A stretch of DNA of 64,000 bases from contig CANJKZ010000398.1 in assembly GCA_947471745.1 (NCBI GenBank), forward strand, positions 186,001-250,000, read 5' to 3'. The notes below the pieces were generated by a model that was not told the DNA's origin, ran no database searches, and worked only from the letters and a program-made list of their open reading frames with translations. This document shows, piece after piece, positions 11,101 through 21,008 of this stretch. Numbering within the stretch: the stretch's first letter is position 1; every line of letters starts with the position of its first letter. This DNA comes from Closterium sp. Naga37s-1 (lineage: Eukaryota > Streptophyta > Zygnematophyceae > Desmidiales > Closteriaceae). The position numbers were made by a program, and so were the translations under genes.

Positions 11101-12946
11101 ACCGTCACTCCCTTCCCGTACTACGAGTGCTCCACGGATTCGAGCCACACCGCAGCAATGCCAAGGCCTTCAAGTCCCTGCAGCTGAGGAGGAAGGAAGG
11201 GGGAAGAGGAGAGTTCAACCCCCTAATAGGCTGACCTATGATGCGCCGGGAAAGCAGGGCAAGACAGCCCTGGCCGGAGCGGCAATGATGGTCGGAGACG
11301 ACGAGGAGAGTGACTACGAGGAGTGTGCCTTCGCGTTCTTCTCTCCGGTGGAGATGCCGGGAGAACCAGCAACTCTCAAGGAGGCTTTGGAGAGTAGTGA
11401 TGCTGAGGAGTGGAAGAAGGCCATGGAGAGTGAGCTGAAGAGCATCGAGGAGAATGACACGTTTGAATTGGTGGAGCTACCGGAGGGGCGTACGGCGATA
11501 ACGTCCAAGTGGCTCTTCAAAATCAAGTCGGATGCCGACGGCAAGATCGAGCGCTACAAGTCTAGGCTTGTAGCCAAGGGGTACCAGCAGAAGGAGAAGG
11601 TGGACTTCAAGGAGCTGTTTGCCCCTGTGGTGAAGCCGACGACGCTGCGAACCCTATTCGCGGGAGCCGCCATCAAAGGATGGGTAGTAAAGCAAATGGA
11701 CATCGTAACGGCATTCCTTAACGGCATCCTTGAGGAGGAGATTTTTATGGCGCAGCCAGAGGGGTTTGATGATGGTAGTGGCAGAGTGTGGAAGCTGAAG
11801 AAGGCCCTCTATGGGCTGAAGCAGGCCCCTAGGCAATGGTACATGAAGCTGCGCGAAGTGTTGGAGGGGATCGGCTTCACTCCCTCAACGGCCGATCACT
11901 CCTTGTTCATGCTTGGCGAGGGGGAGCAGAGGAGTTTCATGGTGGTTTATGTGGATGAAATCCTCATTTTCTCACCCTCTTCTGACCTTGTGAAGGAGGT
12001 GATGCTGAAGCTTCAAGACAAGTTCAAGTGCAAGGCCCTTGGTGACGTGAGCTTCTACCTTGGGCTCCACATCGAACGAGATGTGGAGAAGCGGTGCATG
12101 CGGGTGCATCAACGAAAGTACCTGGAGGCATTGGCTGCCAACTTTGGGCAGAGTGAAGGCCATGTGGCTACACCCTTTCCCTCTGGGTTCAAGTGTGTGA
12201 AGGGACCAGAGGAGGAGAGCGTTGGTGAAGAGGAGAGGCGCCGATTTCACTCGTTGGTGGGCAGCCTCATATATGCGGCGGTAAACACCCGACCGGACGT
12301 CGCGTTTGCTACCGGACAGCTGGCTAGGGTTGTGCAATGCCCTAATGAGGAGCAGGTAGCAGCTGGAATGAGGGTGGCCAGGTATCTTGGCCAAACACCG
12401 ACCGTTGGGCTGCAATACTCGGCGGCGGCACAAAGGCGCCAAAAGGGCGCGGATGGTGTTGAACCCGGGCGTTTGTTCCTCACCGCCTACTCGGATGCTT
12501 CATATGCATCAGAACCAGAGGACATGACAAGTGTGGGAGGCTTCATATGCTGTGTTGGTGGAGGCCCAACTGCTTGGGAGAGCAAGAAGCAGGTTGACCA
12601 AGCTTTGAGCTCGGTGGAGTCCGAGTACATGGCACTCTTCCGTGCCGTACGGGAGATTGTGTGGCAGCGGCGTTTGTTGGCTGAATTGGGGGAGGAGCAG
12701 CAAGGACCTACCCCACTGTACTGTGACATCCAGGGTGCCATTGCTCTTGCTAAGAACCCTGTGTTGCATGGACTCACGAAGCACATGAGGGTGAAGTGGC
12801 ATTGGACGAGGAGCATGGTAACCGCGGGTGAAGTTGAGTTGCGCTACGTGAAGACCACGGGGCATCCGGCTGACATGATGACCAAGAGGCTGGTGGAGCA
12901 GCAGCATTGGAAGTGTTGCAAGCTGGCTGGGATGGCTCTGAACTGA
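8177..12946 (+). CDS. Gag-Pol polyprotein of nested copia copy 1, RT active site mutated
   Basis: One frame of 1589 residues from the first ATG after the PBS (an upstream GTG at 8144 overlaps the PBS and is not used as the start). Order: UBN2-like gag (DKFNGDNFAEW, about 45-240), Gly/Arg-rich stretch, CCHC knuckle CHYCHKSGHMWRDC (about 293-306), protease DSGATYS (Asp about 400), pre-integrase with CMGH and CPTC, integrase with DVVGPL, RTDRGGEF (Asp about 745) and SPAMNGIAERAN, then RT with LYGLKQAPRQW and RNase H with YSDASY and SVESEYMA. The RT box reads YVDE (about 1258-1261; GAA at 11957-11959), where copy 2 has YVDD. Loss of the second Asp is expected to abolish polymerase activity. About 18 residues differ from copy 2. 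Confidence 0.93.
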   Translation: MSGPEERGGRGAGGSGEAQAQGQPRDSAMAPMQPSLGPPRDEPRVFGLDKFNGDNFAEWSFKMENIFDHYDLLEVMEGTEKRPENDPEKSPWVRKSAQGYLLLGQALGSSQIRHIKPFQREPEKGPKAWAALKGVHAPATAAVAVVLERQMAALRIEENEAVEEGVQKFFDLLTRLEGADLNYSELQKKTKLLALLPESWSSLIINLNRDLPRLSLEDVKRAILQEDFRRRELASADGAGAASIGRGYGRGRGRGRGGGRFGGSNFGGDRRSGGYGSDDKSYGRGRGQFDGECHYCHKSGHMWRDCYKLPDGWTPAQGQEGRGAGGGRGRGRGGRGGRGGGAANMKSGDNDKDPSNDRYPGLFYFVSTQVPAGPEKDEGFEEPAAVGKVTLHPLDYWVIDSGATYSMTPRPDLLTELEPSPVKHVTSALGQRAEVKGMGKAMFKGADGKMVGLKNVLWVPSLAANLISVRRLAKAGMDTNSKGAKTYTARLGDRILWDLHEDRDVYNEMWQIPVVPMPKERQVAASISTKDGAVGSDDGANGRAKENELKKSKPGGTSKFSEPKESGAATKEQQKGEENPEAAAEEDYGESMWGAIASAAFSNPTSATGGCDWLTLHRCMGHVALPILQQLVKNEMVAGIRVKGEPDEVLGCPTCIQAKFTRFPFPSSEATAKAPLDEVVMDVVGPLKLGAAGAEYFLTIVDVYTRMTWVYVLAKKSDVAETLKTDWFPMVERQQDRLVKSIRTDRGGEFLSKEFGLWLKKNGIRHSLTMPYSPAMNGIAERANRTITEAARGLLIEAGLPDYFWSDAVRSACVAKNRALTHVGAEKWVPYVEWLGRKPKVDMLRVFGCMCMALVPKHLRHNKLGAKAVWAVHLGMAQNSKGWLLWDPFTKKFLVSRDCKFMENFMYKDWKAENEAKIGVRFGEVKSSGLEHVELPLELSSGSTTTRQSSLVNGGEEANDAEEEEEEVQQVSERAPSLPSRTTSAPRIRATPQQCQGLQVPAAEEEGRGKRRVQPPNRLTYDAPGKQGKTALAGAAMMVGDDEESDYEECAFAFFSPVEMPGEPATLKEALESSDAEEWKKAMESELKSIEENDTFELVELPEGRTAITSKWLFKIKSDADGKIERYKSRLVAKGYQQKEKVDFKELFAPVVKPTTLRTLFAGAAIKGWVVKQMDIVTAFLNGILEEEIFMAQPEGFDDGSGRVWKLKKALYGLKQAPRQWYMKLREVLEGIGFTPSTADHSLFMLGEGEQRSFMVVYVDEILIFSPSSDLVKEVMLKLQDKFKCKALGDVSFYLGLHIERDVEKRCMRVHQRKYLEALAANFGQSEGHVATPFPSGFKCVKGPEEESVGEEERRRFHSLVGSLIYAAVNTRPDVAFATGQLARVVQCPNEEQVAAGMRVARYLGQTPTVGLQYSAAAQRRQKGADGVEPGRLFLTAYSDASYASEPEDMTSVGGFICCVGGGPTAWESKKQVDQALSSVESEYMALFRAVREIVWQRRLLAELGEEQQGPTPLYCDIQGAIALAKNPVLHGLTKHMRVKWHWTRSMVTAGEVELRYVKTTGHPADMMTKRLVEQQHWKCCKLAGMALN

Positions 12947-12976
12947 GAGAGCAACATATCCTAAGGCCAACAATCC

Positions 12977-12987
12977 GAGGGGGAGTT
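12977..12987 (+). promoter_or_regulatory. Polypurine tract of nested copia copy 1
   Basis: GAGGGGGAG followed by TT and the LTR start TGTTGG; the expected plus-strand priming site. Confidence 0.75.
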
Positions 12988-13806
12988 TGTTGGTGCAACC
13001 CTACGGTTTGCACTCGGCTTGTTGTCCGTGTGCGTGAATGTGTGTGTGTATGGAATGGTATGAGGGCATGGGATAATATATATTTCATGCTTATAATTGT
13101 GTGTGAATGTTGAGTCATGATGTCGAGTGTGTGTGTCGAGTCAATAGCGAGTTATCGCTAGACGCGTGTTACGCGGTCGTTTGTGTCTCGCGCGCGGTTT
13201 CTATTTTGTCGTGCGCGGTTTCTATTTTGTCCTGTGTCGAACGTTCGGCGTGTCGCAGGTGTGTGCAGCAGACCCATCAAGAACTCAAGGATGAGTTTGT
13301 GATGAAGAGCCCGAGCCTTGGTGTCAAGCCTCAAGTGATTTCGAAGCTCGCCAAAAGGGTACACCTCAACATATTGAAGATAGTTACATTACTTTGTGTA
13401 GTGTAACATTTCACTTGGTGTAGGCCCTAGTGAAGGTTAGTTTCGAGACCCTTCGTGGTTGGGGACAGTGTGGCACTGTTCCACATCACTGTACCTCGGC
13501 TCTTGGGGTTTGTAGGAGCTGGGAGTCATTCCCAACTCGTAACTCTTCCTATCTTGTGTTCTAAGACTATAGTGGCTGCCATAGTACCGTTCGTTCAAAC
13601 CGACGCTGTGTCGTCAATTCTTTATCAAATCGTGCAATCTAAATTGCTAATTGTAGACGACGTGAAGACGCTCCAGATCCAATTTGAATCAAGTCATTTG
13701 CAGCTGTGAGCAGAACGCTATCAACGTTTGAAGCCGCTGTGCAGAAATCCGTCTGTGCTCTCTATCTTTCGTTTTAGGCACATTCAAGCCTATTGTGACT
13801 ATAACA
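12988..13806 (+). repeat. 3' LTR of nested copia copy 1
   Basis: 819 bp, ends GACTATAACA before the ACACC target duplication. It differs from the 5' LTR at about eight sites, among them G/T in GAAGG(G/T)TAG, T/C in TT(C)TACATC, and the penultimate GACT(G/A)TAACA. Confidence 0.93.
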
Positions 13807-13811
13807 ACACC

Positions 13812-14799
13812 ATCTACGACTCTTCCTAGCAACAAGTCAACCGTCACCGCAACACCTCGTTCTCATACCACACGTTTATCACTTGTTCCAACGTCAAGCC
13901 AGCTCATAGCACGAGGATCACTTCAGCGAGTCACCACCAACACCAGCTCCAACAGTCCACTTCTTCACCCAAGACCTTTCTCAACTTCACCCCCACGTCC
14001 CGGATTCGGTCGTCATCAGTTACCACCATCTTCAACACCAAGCAACAACACCAACCAGCCCCAACCATCACCACCTCTCGACAAGGCAGCGTCATCATCA
14101 ATTCCCAAGCTTCTAGTCTCAAGATCCCCACCAAGAGCATCTTCACAACCAACTATGCCGACAAACGTTTCAGCTTCACCGCCACGAGTCACCATACCTA
14201 ATCCTCAAGTCAACACCGATAATCAAGATATTTCCACGCCAGGAGAAGAACAAGCAGCCGTGCCGCCGTCGCAGCCGATGTCGCAGCCGTTGTCTCAGCC
14301 GCAAATGACCGCATCAACGCAATCAAACACTGTGAGACCGAACCCTACCACTAATGTGTCTCAGCCAACTGAGGAGTTTGGTAAAGGTAAACGAGTCCGC
14401 AAGGTAAAAAAGCCCTTCAATTTCATGGTTGACATGTCATCAAGGTGCACATGTGAGGAGAGTGAGAATTGCATTCACAAGAAGGTAGAGGCAATATGCA
14501 TGGCAGCATCACACCTTCCGCGAGAGCCCTTGAGTCGTCGTGAGGCAATGGCAAGTCCCGAAAGAGAGCATTGGTTGAAAGCCGAGGAAGAGGAGATTGA
14601 GAGTCTCATGAAGCGAGGTACATGGCGTCTTGTTGAGCCACCTCCAGGGAAGAAGGTAATTGGTGTCAAATGGGTGTACAAGATCCAGGTAAAAGGTGAT
14701 GGTAGCCTCGATAGGTACAAGGCAAGGTTAGTGGCAAAAGGTTATTCCCAAATTCCAGGTCTTCACTTCACCGAAACCTTTGCCGTGGTAGCAAAGTAA
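13812..14799 (+). pseudogene. Outer copia Gag-Pol, part 2: linker and start of RT, ends at a stop
   Basis: Continues the frame broken at 7323. It encodes a long Pro/Thr/Ser/Gln-rich linker, then a basic segment (GKGKRVRKVKKPF) and the start of the RT domain: WLKAEEEEIESL, GTWRLV, KWVYKIQ, RYKARLVAKGYSQ and HFTETFAVV. The frame ends at TAA (14797-14799) just where copia RT normally continues with a TTLR-like motif. The next codons continue in the same frame, so a simple nonsense change or small lesion is likely. Confidence 0.85.
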
Positions 14800-15339
14800 A
14801 CCACGGTACGAGTCCTCCTCGCCATAGCCGCATATCTTGGTCTCCATATCCATCAAATGGATGTCAAGAACGCATTTCTCTACGGTGTCTTGGAAGAAGA
14901 GGTATACATGGCACAACCCGAAGGTTATGATGACGGTACGGGTCGAGTGTGTCGCTTGGTAAAGTCCCTTTATGGTCTCAAACAGTCCCCACGGGTTTGG
15001 TATCATGCTCTTGAGCAGGTACTTTTCAAGCATGGTTTCACAAGGTCCATGAGAGACAACGCTCTGTACTTCATGCACATGAGTGAGGGGGAGTACATTT
15101 GGCTCTTGGTATATGTCGATGACCTCCTCCTAGTCTCAGGTTCTCTTGATCTTCTCAACAAGGTGAAAGGTATTCTCACGAGTGCATTCACGATGACCGA
15201 TCTTGGTGAGCCGAGTCATTATCTTGATATGAACATTGTGAGAGATCGTAAGTCACGGTCCATCTTCCTATTCCAGCAAAGGTACATCCAAAAGGTCCTT
15301 GAGAGGTTTGGTCTTGATGATAGCAAGCCATCACCTACC
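14800..15339 (+). pseudogene. Outer copia Gag-Pol, part 3: RT palm
   Basis: Same frame as the preceding part, after its stop. It contains HQMDVKNAFLYG (first RT Asp), PEGYDDGTGRVCRL, LYGLKQSPRVWYHAL and the intact active site YVDDLLLVSG, then YIQKVLERFGL. It is interrupted at 15344 (target CCACT, 15340-15344) by the inverted nested copia and resumes at 21833 in phase. Confidence 0.85.
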
Positions 15340-15344
15340 CCACT

Positions 15345-16163
15345 TGTTATAGTCACAATAGGCTTGAATGTGCCTAAAACGAAAGATAGAGAGAACAGAC
15401 GGATTTCTGCACAGCGGCTTCAAACGTTGATAGCGTTCTGGTCACAGCTGCAAATGACTTGATTCAAATTGGATCTGGAACGTCGTCACGTCGTCTACAA
15501 TTAGCAATTTAGATTGCACGATTTGATAAAGAATTGACGACACAGCGTCGGTTTGAACGAACGGTACTATGGCAGCCACTATAGTCTTAGAACACAAGAT
15601 AGGAAGAGTTACGAGTTGGGAATGACTCCCAGCTCCTACAAACCCCAAGAGCCGAGGTACAGTGATGTGGAACAGTGCCACACTGTCCCCAACCACGAAG
15701 GGTCTCGAAACTACCCTTCACTAGGGCCTACACCAAGTGAAATGTTACACTACACAAAGTAATGTAACTATCTTCAATATCTTGAGGTGTACCCTTTTGG
15801 CAAGCTTCGAAATCACTTGAGGCTTGACACCAAGGCTCGGGCTCTTCATCACAAACTCATCCTTGAGTTCTTGATGGGTCTGCTGCACACACCTGCGACA
15901 CGCCGAACGTTCGACACAGGACAAAATAGAAACCGCGCACGACAAAATAGAAACCGCGCGCGAGACACAAACGACCGCGTAACACGCGTCTAGCGATAAC
16001 TCGCTATTGACTCGACACACACACTCGACATCATGACTCAACATTCACACACAATTATAAGCATGAAATATATATTATCCCATGCCCTCATACCATTCCA
16101 TACACACACACATTCACGCACACGGACAACAAGCCGAGTGCAAACCGTAGGGTTGCACCAACA
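15345..16163 (-). repeat. 3' LTR of nested copia copy 2
   Basis: 819 bp; reads TGTTATAGTCAC at its plus-strand left end, the complement of the LTR end. The minus-strand polypurine tract GAGGGGGAG lies at about 16166-16174. Confidence 0.93.
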
Positions 16164-16204
16164 AACTCCCCCTCGGATTGTTGGCCTTAGGATATGTTGC
16201 TCTC

Positions 16205-19200
16205 TCAGTTCAGAGCCATCCCAGCCAGCTTGCAACACTTCCAATGCTGCTGCTCCACCAGCCTCTTGGTCATCATGTCAGCCGGCTGCCCCGTGGTCTC
16301 CACGTAGCGCAACTCAACTTCACCCGCGGTTACCATGCTCCTCGTCCAATGCCACTTCACCCTCATGTGCTTCGTGAGTCCATGCAACACAGGGTTCTTA
16401 GCAAGAGCAATGGCACCCTGGCTGTCACAGTACAGTGGGGTAGGTCCTTGCTGCTCCTCCCCCAATTCAGCCAACAAACGCCGCTGCCACACAATCTCCC
16501 GTACGGCACGGAAGAGTGCCATGTACTCGGACTCCACCGAGCTCAAAGCTTGGTCAACCTGCTTCTTGCTCTCCCAAGCAGTTGGGCCTCCACCAACACA
16601 GCATATGAAGCCTCCCACACTTGTCATGTCCTCTGGTTCTGATGCATATGAAGCATCCGAGTAGGCGGTGAGGAACAAACGCCCGGGTTCAACACCATCC
16701 GCGCCCTTTTGGCGCCTTTGTGCCGCCGCCGAGTATTGCAGCCCAACGGTCGGTGTTTGGCCAAGATACTTGGCCACCCTCATTCCAGCTGCTACCTGCT
16801 CCTTATTAGGGCATTGCACAACCCTAGCCAGCTGCCCGGTAGCAAACGCGACGTCCGGTCGGGTGTTTACCGCCGCATACATGAGGCTGCCCACCAACGA
16901 GTGAAATCGGCGCCTCTCCTCTTCACCAACGCTCTCCTCCTCTGGTCCCTTCACACACTTGAACCCAGAGGGAAAGGGTGTATCCACATGGCCTTCACTC
17001 TGCCCAAAGTTGGCAGCCAATGCCTCCAGGTACTTTCGTTGATGCACCCGCATGCACCGCTTCTCCACATCTCGTTCGATGTGGAGCCCAAGGTAGAAGC
17101 TCACGTCACCAAGGGCCTTGCACTTGAACTTGTCTTGAAGCTTCAGCATCACCTCCTTCACAAGGTCAGAAGAGGGTGAGAAAATGAGGATGTCATCCAC
17201 ATAAACCACCATGAAACTCCTCTGCTCCCCCTCGCCAAGCATGAACAAGGAGTGATCGGCCGTTGAGGGAGTGAAGCCGATCCCCTCCAACACTTCGCGC
17301 AGCTTCATGTACCATTGCCTAGGGGCCTGCTTCAGCCCATAGAGGGCCTTCTTCAGCTTCCACACTCTGCCACTACCATCATCAAACCCCTCTGGCTGCG
17401 CCATAAAAATCTCCTCCTCAAGGATGCCGTTAAGGAATGCCGTTACGATGTCCATTTGCTTTACTACCCATCCTTTGATGGCGGCTCCCGCGAATAGGGT
17501 TCGCAGCGTCGTCGGCTTCACCACAGGGGCAAACAGCTCCTTGAAGTCCACCTTCTCCTTCTGCTGGTACCCCTTGGCTACAAGCCTAGACTTGTAGCGC
17601 TCGATCTTGCCGTCGGCATCCGACTTGATTTTGAAGAGCCACTTGGACGTTATCGCCGTACGCCCCTCCGGTAGCTCCACCAATTCAAACGTGTCATTCT
17701 CCTCGATGCTCTTCAGCTCACTCTCCATGGCCTTCTTCCACTCCTCAGCATCACTACTCTCCAAAGCCTCCTTGAGAGTTGCTGGTTCTCCCGGCATCTC
17801 CACCGGAGAGAAGAACGCGAAGGCACACTCCTCGTAGTCACTCTCCTCGTCGTCTCCGACCATCATTGCCGCTCCGGCCAGGGCTGTCTTGCCCTGCTTT
17901 CCCGGTGCATCATAGGTCAGCCTATTAGGGGGTTGAACTCTCCTCTTCCCCCTTCCTTCCTCCTCAGCTGCAGGGACTTGAAGGCCTTGGCATTGCTGCG
18001 GTGTGGCTCGAATCCGTGGAGCACTCGTAGTACGGGAAGGAAGTGACGGTGCACGCTCGCTCACTTGCTGCACCTCCTCCTCTTCTTCCTCTGCATCATT
18101 GGCCTCCTCTCCCCCATTCACAAGGGAGGATTGCCTTGTGGTTGTGCTGCCGCTGCTCAGTTCCAAAGGCAGCTCCACATGCTCCAAACCGGAACTCTTC
18201 ACCTCCCCAAACCGCACGCCTATCTTCGCCTCATTCTCCGCCTTCCAATCCTTGTACATGAAGTTCTCCATGAACTTGCAGTCCCTGCTCACCAAGAACT
18301 TCTTGGTGAATGGGTCCCAAAGAAGCCATCCCTTGCTGTTTTGAGCCATGCCCAAGTGCACGGCCCACACCGCCTTGGCACCAAGCTTGTTGTGCCGAAG
18401 ATGCTTAGGCACGAGCGCCATGCACATGCACCCGAACACCCGAAGCATATCCACCTTTGGCTTCCTTCCTAGCCACTCCACATAGGGCACCCATTTGTCT
18501 GCTCCCACATGAGTCAAGGCTCTGTTCTTGGCCACACACGCGCTCCGCACCGCATCAGGCCAGAAATAGTCGGGTAGCCCGGCTTCAATGAGCAACCCGC
18601 GTGCCGCCTCCGTGATTGTGCGGTTCGCTCGCTCGGCGATGCCGTTCATTGCAGGGGAGTATGGCATGGTGAGGGAGTGCCGAATACCATTCTTCTTCAG
18701 CCACAACCCAAACTCCTTGCTCAGGAACTCTCCCCCTCGATCGGTGCGGATTGACTTGACTAGACGGTCTTGTTGCCGCTCCACCATCGGGAACCAATCC
18801 GTCTTCAACGTTTCAGCCACGTCGCTCTTCTTGGCCAGCACGTACACCCAAGTCATGCGGGTGTAGACATCGACAATGGTGAGAAAATACTCAGCTCCAG
18901 CAGCTCCAAGCTTCAGGGGGCCCACCACGTCCATCACCACCTCATCAAGCGGTGCCTTTGCCGTTGCCTCCGAACTAGGGAACGGAAACCGGGTGAACTT
19001 GGCTTGAATGCACGTCGGGCAGCCAAGCACCTCATCGGGCTCCCCCTTCACACGTATGCCAGCAACCATCTCATTCTTCACTAGCTGCTGCAAGATGGGC
19101 AGGGCCACATGCCCCATGCACCGATGCAAGGTGAGCCAATCACACTCCCCCGTAGCCGAAGTTGGATTGGAGAATGCCGCGCTCGCAATAGCGCCCCACA

Positions 19201-20974
19201 TACTCTCTCCGTAGTCCTCCTCCGCTGCTGCCTCTGGGTTCTCCTCACCCTTTTGCTGCTCCTTGGTTGCTGCACCACTCTCCTTAGGTTCACTGAACTT
19301 GCTGGTCCCTCCAGGTTTGCTCTTCTTGAGCTCATTCTCCTTAGCGCGACCGTTCGCGCCATCGTCGCTACCGACCGCTCCATCCTTGGTGCTGATGCTT
19401 GCTGCCACTTGCCTCTCCTTAGGCATAGGGACCACTGGGATCTGCCACATCTCGTTGTAGACATCCCTGTCCTCATGAAGGTCCCAAAGAATTCGATCGC
19501 CAAGCCTTGCGGTGTAGGTCTTGGCTCCCTTCGAGTTCGTGTCCATGCCGGCCTTTGCCAACCGCCGCACGGAAATCAGGTTTGCAGCAAGGCTGGGCAC
19601 CCAAAGCACGTTCTTGAGGCCCACCATCTTCCCATCAGCACCCTTGAACATGGCCTTGCCCATGCCTTTCACCTCTGCTCGCTGCCCCAAAGCCGATGTG
19701 ACATGCTTCACCGGTGACGGCTCGAGTTCGGTGAGCAAGTCCGGGCGAGGTGTCATGCTATAGGTAGCGCCACTATCAATCACCCAATAGTCCAGGGGGT
19801 GTAGGGTCACCTTCCCCACAGCTGCTGGCTCCTCAAAGCCTTCATCCTTCTCTGGACCAGCCGGTACTTGCGTCGACACGAAGTAGAATAGACCCGGGTA
19901 TCGATCGTCGCTCGGGTCCTTGTCGTTGTCTCCGCTCTTCATGTTTGCAGCTCCGCCACCGCGACCGCCACGGCCTCCACGGCCTCGTCCTCTCCCTCCT
20001 CCTGCTCCTCTACCCTCTTGGCCTTGAGCAGGGGTCCAACCATCAGGGAGTTTGTAGCAGTCGCGCCACATGTGTCCGCTCTTGTGGCAATAGTGACACT
20101 CGCCGTCGAATCGGCCGCGACCGCGTCCGTAGCTCTTGTCGTCGCTGCCGTAACCGCCACTCCTGTGGCCTCCGCCGAAGTTGCTGCCACCAAACCTTCC
20201 TCCCCCTCGTCCTCTGCCTCTTCCTCGACCATATCCACGGCCGATGCTCGCTGCCCCAGCGCCATCCGCACTCGCCAACTCACGGCGGCGGAATTCCTCT
20301 TGAAGGATAGCTCGCTTCACGTCTTCAAGCGAGAGGCGGGGCAAGTCGCGATTAAGGTTGATGATGAGCGAGGACCATGACTCTGGGAGTAAGGCCAGCA
20401 ACTTGGTCTTCTTTTGGAGCTCACTGTAGTTCAAATCAGCTCCCTCAAGCCGCGTCAACAAGTCGAAGAATTTCTGCACCCCTTCTTCAACCGCTTCGTC
20501 TTCTTCAATTCGTAGTGCCGCCATTTGCCGTTCCAACACCACCGCTACCGCCGCTGTTGCAGGAGCATGTACACCCTTGAGAGCAGCCCATGCCTTTGGT
20601 CCTTTCTCTGGTTCACGCTGGAATGGCTTGATGTGACGGATCTGACTGCTCCCCAACGCTTGCCCAAGTAAGAGATAGCCTTGTGCGCTCTTCCGCACCC
20701 ACGGGCTCTTCTCCGGGTCGTTCTCGGGGCGCTTCTCCGTTCCTTCCATCACCTCCAGCAGGTCATAGTGGTCAAAGATGTTCTCCATCTTGAAGGACCA
20801 TTCAGCAAAGTTGTCACCGTTGAACTTGTCAAGCCCAAACAACCTAGGCTCATCCCTAGGTGGGCCAAGACTTGGTTGCATGGGCGCCATGGCTGAATCA
20901 CGGGGTTGGCCTTGAGCTTGAGCTTCTCCACTGCCACCAGCACCTCTGACACCCCTTTCCTCAGGTCCAGACAT
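16205..20974 (-). CDS. Gag-Pol polyprotein of nested copia copy 2, intact
   Basis: Uninterrupted 1589-residue frame starting at ATG 20974 (an in-frame GTG at 21007 overlaps the PBS). It has the same domain order as copy 1: UBN2 gag, CCHC knuckle, protease DSGATYS, integrase with the D, D and E motifs, RT with YVDDILIF, and RNase H with YSDASY and SVESEYMA. It keeps the canonical residue at sites where copy 1 looks damaged (YVDD; CDSQGA versus CDIQGA). It is the best candidate in the window for an autonomous, mobile copia. Confidence 0.95.
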   Translation of the reverse strand: MSGPEERGVRGAGGSGEAQAQGQPRDSAMAPMQPSLGPPRDEPRLFGLDKFNGDNFAEWSFKMENIFDHYDLLEVMEGTEKRPENDPEKSPWVRKSAQGYLLLGQALGSSQIRHIKPFQREPEKGPKAWAALKGVHAPATAAVAVVLERQMAALRIEEDEAVEEGVQKFFDLLTRLEGADLNYSELQKKTKLLALLPESWSSLIINLNRDLPRLSLEDVKRAILQEEFRRRELASADGAGAASIGRGYGRGRGRGRGGGRFGGSNFGGGHRSGGYGSDDKSYGRGRGRFDGECHYCHKSGHMWRDCYKLPDGWTPAQGQEGRGAGGGRGRGRGGRGGRGGGAANMKSGDNDKDPSDDRYPGLFYFVSTQVPAGPEKDEGFEEPAAVGKVTLHPLDYWVIDSGATYSMTPRPDLLTELEPSPVKHVTSALGQRAEVKGMGKAMFKGADGKMVGLKNVLWVPSLAANLISVRRLAKAGMDTNSKGAKTYTARLGDRILWDLHEDRDVYNEMWQIPVVPMPKERQVAASISTKDGAVGSDDGANGRAKENELKKSKPGGTSKFSEPKESGAATKEQQKGEENPEAAAEEDYGESMWGAIASAAFSNPTSATGECDWLTLHRCMGHVALPILQQLVKNEMVAGIRVKGEPDEVLGCPTCIQAKFTRFPFPSSEATAKAPLDEVVMDVVGPLKLGAAGAEYFLTIVDVYTRMTWVYVLAKKSDVAETLKTDWFPMVERQQDRLVKSIRTDRGGEFLSKEFGLWLKKNGIRHSLTMPYSPAMNGIAERANRTITEAARGLLIEAGLPDYFWPDAVRSACVAKNRALTHVGADKWVPYVEWLGRKPKVDMLRVFGCMCMALVPKHLRHNKLGAKAVWAVHLGMAQNSKGWLLWDPFTKKFLVSRDCKFMENFMYKDWKAENEAKIGVRFGEVKSSGLEHVELPLELSSGSTTTRQSSLVNGGEEANDAEEEEEEVQQVSERAPSLPSRTTSAPRIRATPQQCQGLQVPAAEEEGRGKRRVQPPNRLTYDAPGKQGKTALAGAAMMVGDDEESDYEECAFAFFSPVEMPGEPATLKEALESSDAEEWKKAMESELKSIEENDTFELVELPEGRTAITSKWLFKIKSDADGKIERYKSRLVAKGYQQKEKVDFKELFAPVVKPTTLRTLFAGAAIKGWVVKQMDIVTAFLNGILEEEIFMAQPEGFDDGSGRVWKLKKALYGLKQAPRQWYMKLREVLEGIGFTPSTADHSLFMLGEGEQRSFMVVYVDDILIFSPSSDLVKEVMLKLQDKFKCKALGDVSFYLGLHIERDVEKRCMRVHQRKYLEALAANFGQSEGHVDTPFPSGFKCVKGPEEESVGEEERRRFHSLVGSLMYAAVNTRPDVAFATGQLARVVQCPNKEQVAAGMRVAKYLGQTPTVGLQYSAAAQRRQKGADGVEPGRLFLTAYSDASYASEPEDMTSVGGFICCVGGGPTAWESKKQVDQALSSVESEYMALFRAVREIVWQRRLLAELGEEQQGPTPLYCDSQGAIALAKNPVLHGLTKHMRVKWHWTRSMVTAGEVELRYVETTGQPADMMTKRLVEQQHWKCCKLAGMALN

Positions 20975-20992
20975 TGTCGAAACTGCTCCAAG

Positions 20993-21006
20993 GGGCTCTG
21001 ATACCA
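20993..21006 (-). promoter_or_regulatory. Primer-binding site of nested copia copy 2
   Basis: The minus strand reads TGGTATCAGAGCCC two bases inside the 5' LTR (which ends at 21009), matching initiator tRNA-Met. Confidence 0.85.
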
Positions 21007-21008
21007 CT

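Larger units (their letters stand above)
7324..13806 (+). mobile_element. Nested Ty1/copia element, copy 1 (plus)
   Basis: Complete 6483-bp element with 819-bp LTRs and the target duplication ACACC (7319-7323, 13807-13811). It has one long Gag-Pol frame. Its two LTRs differ at about eight positions by eye, roughly 1 percent. It is the same family and length as the inverted copy at 15345-21827. Its RT active site is changed (YVDE). Confidence 0.95.
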
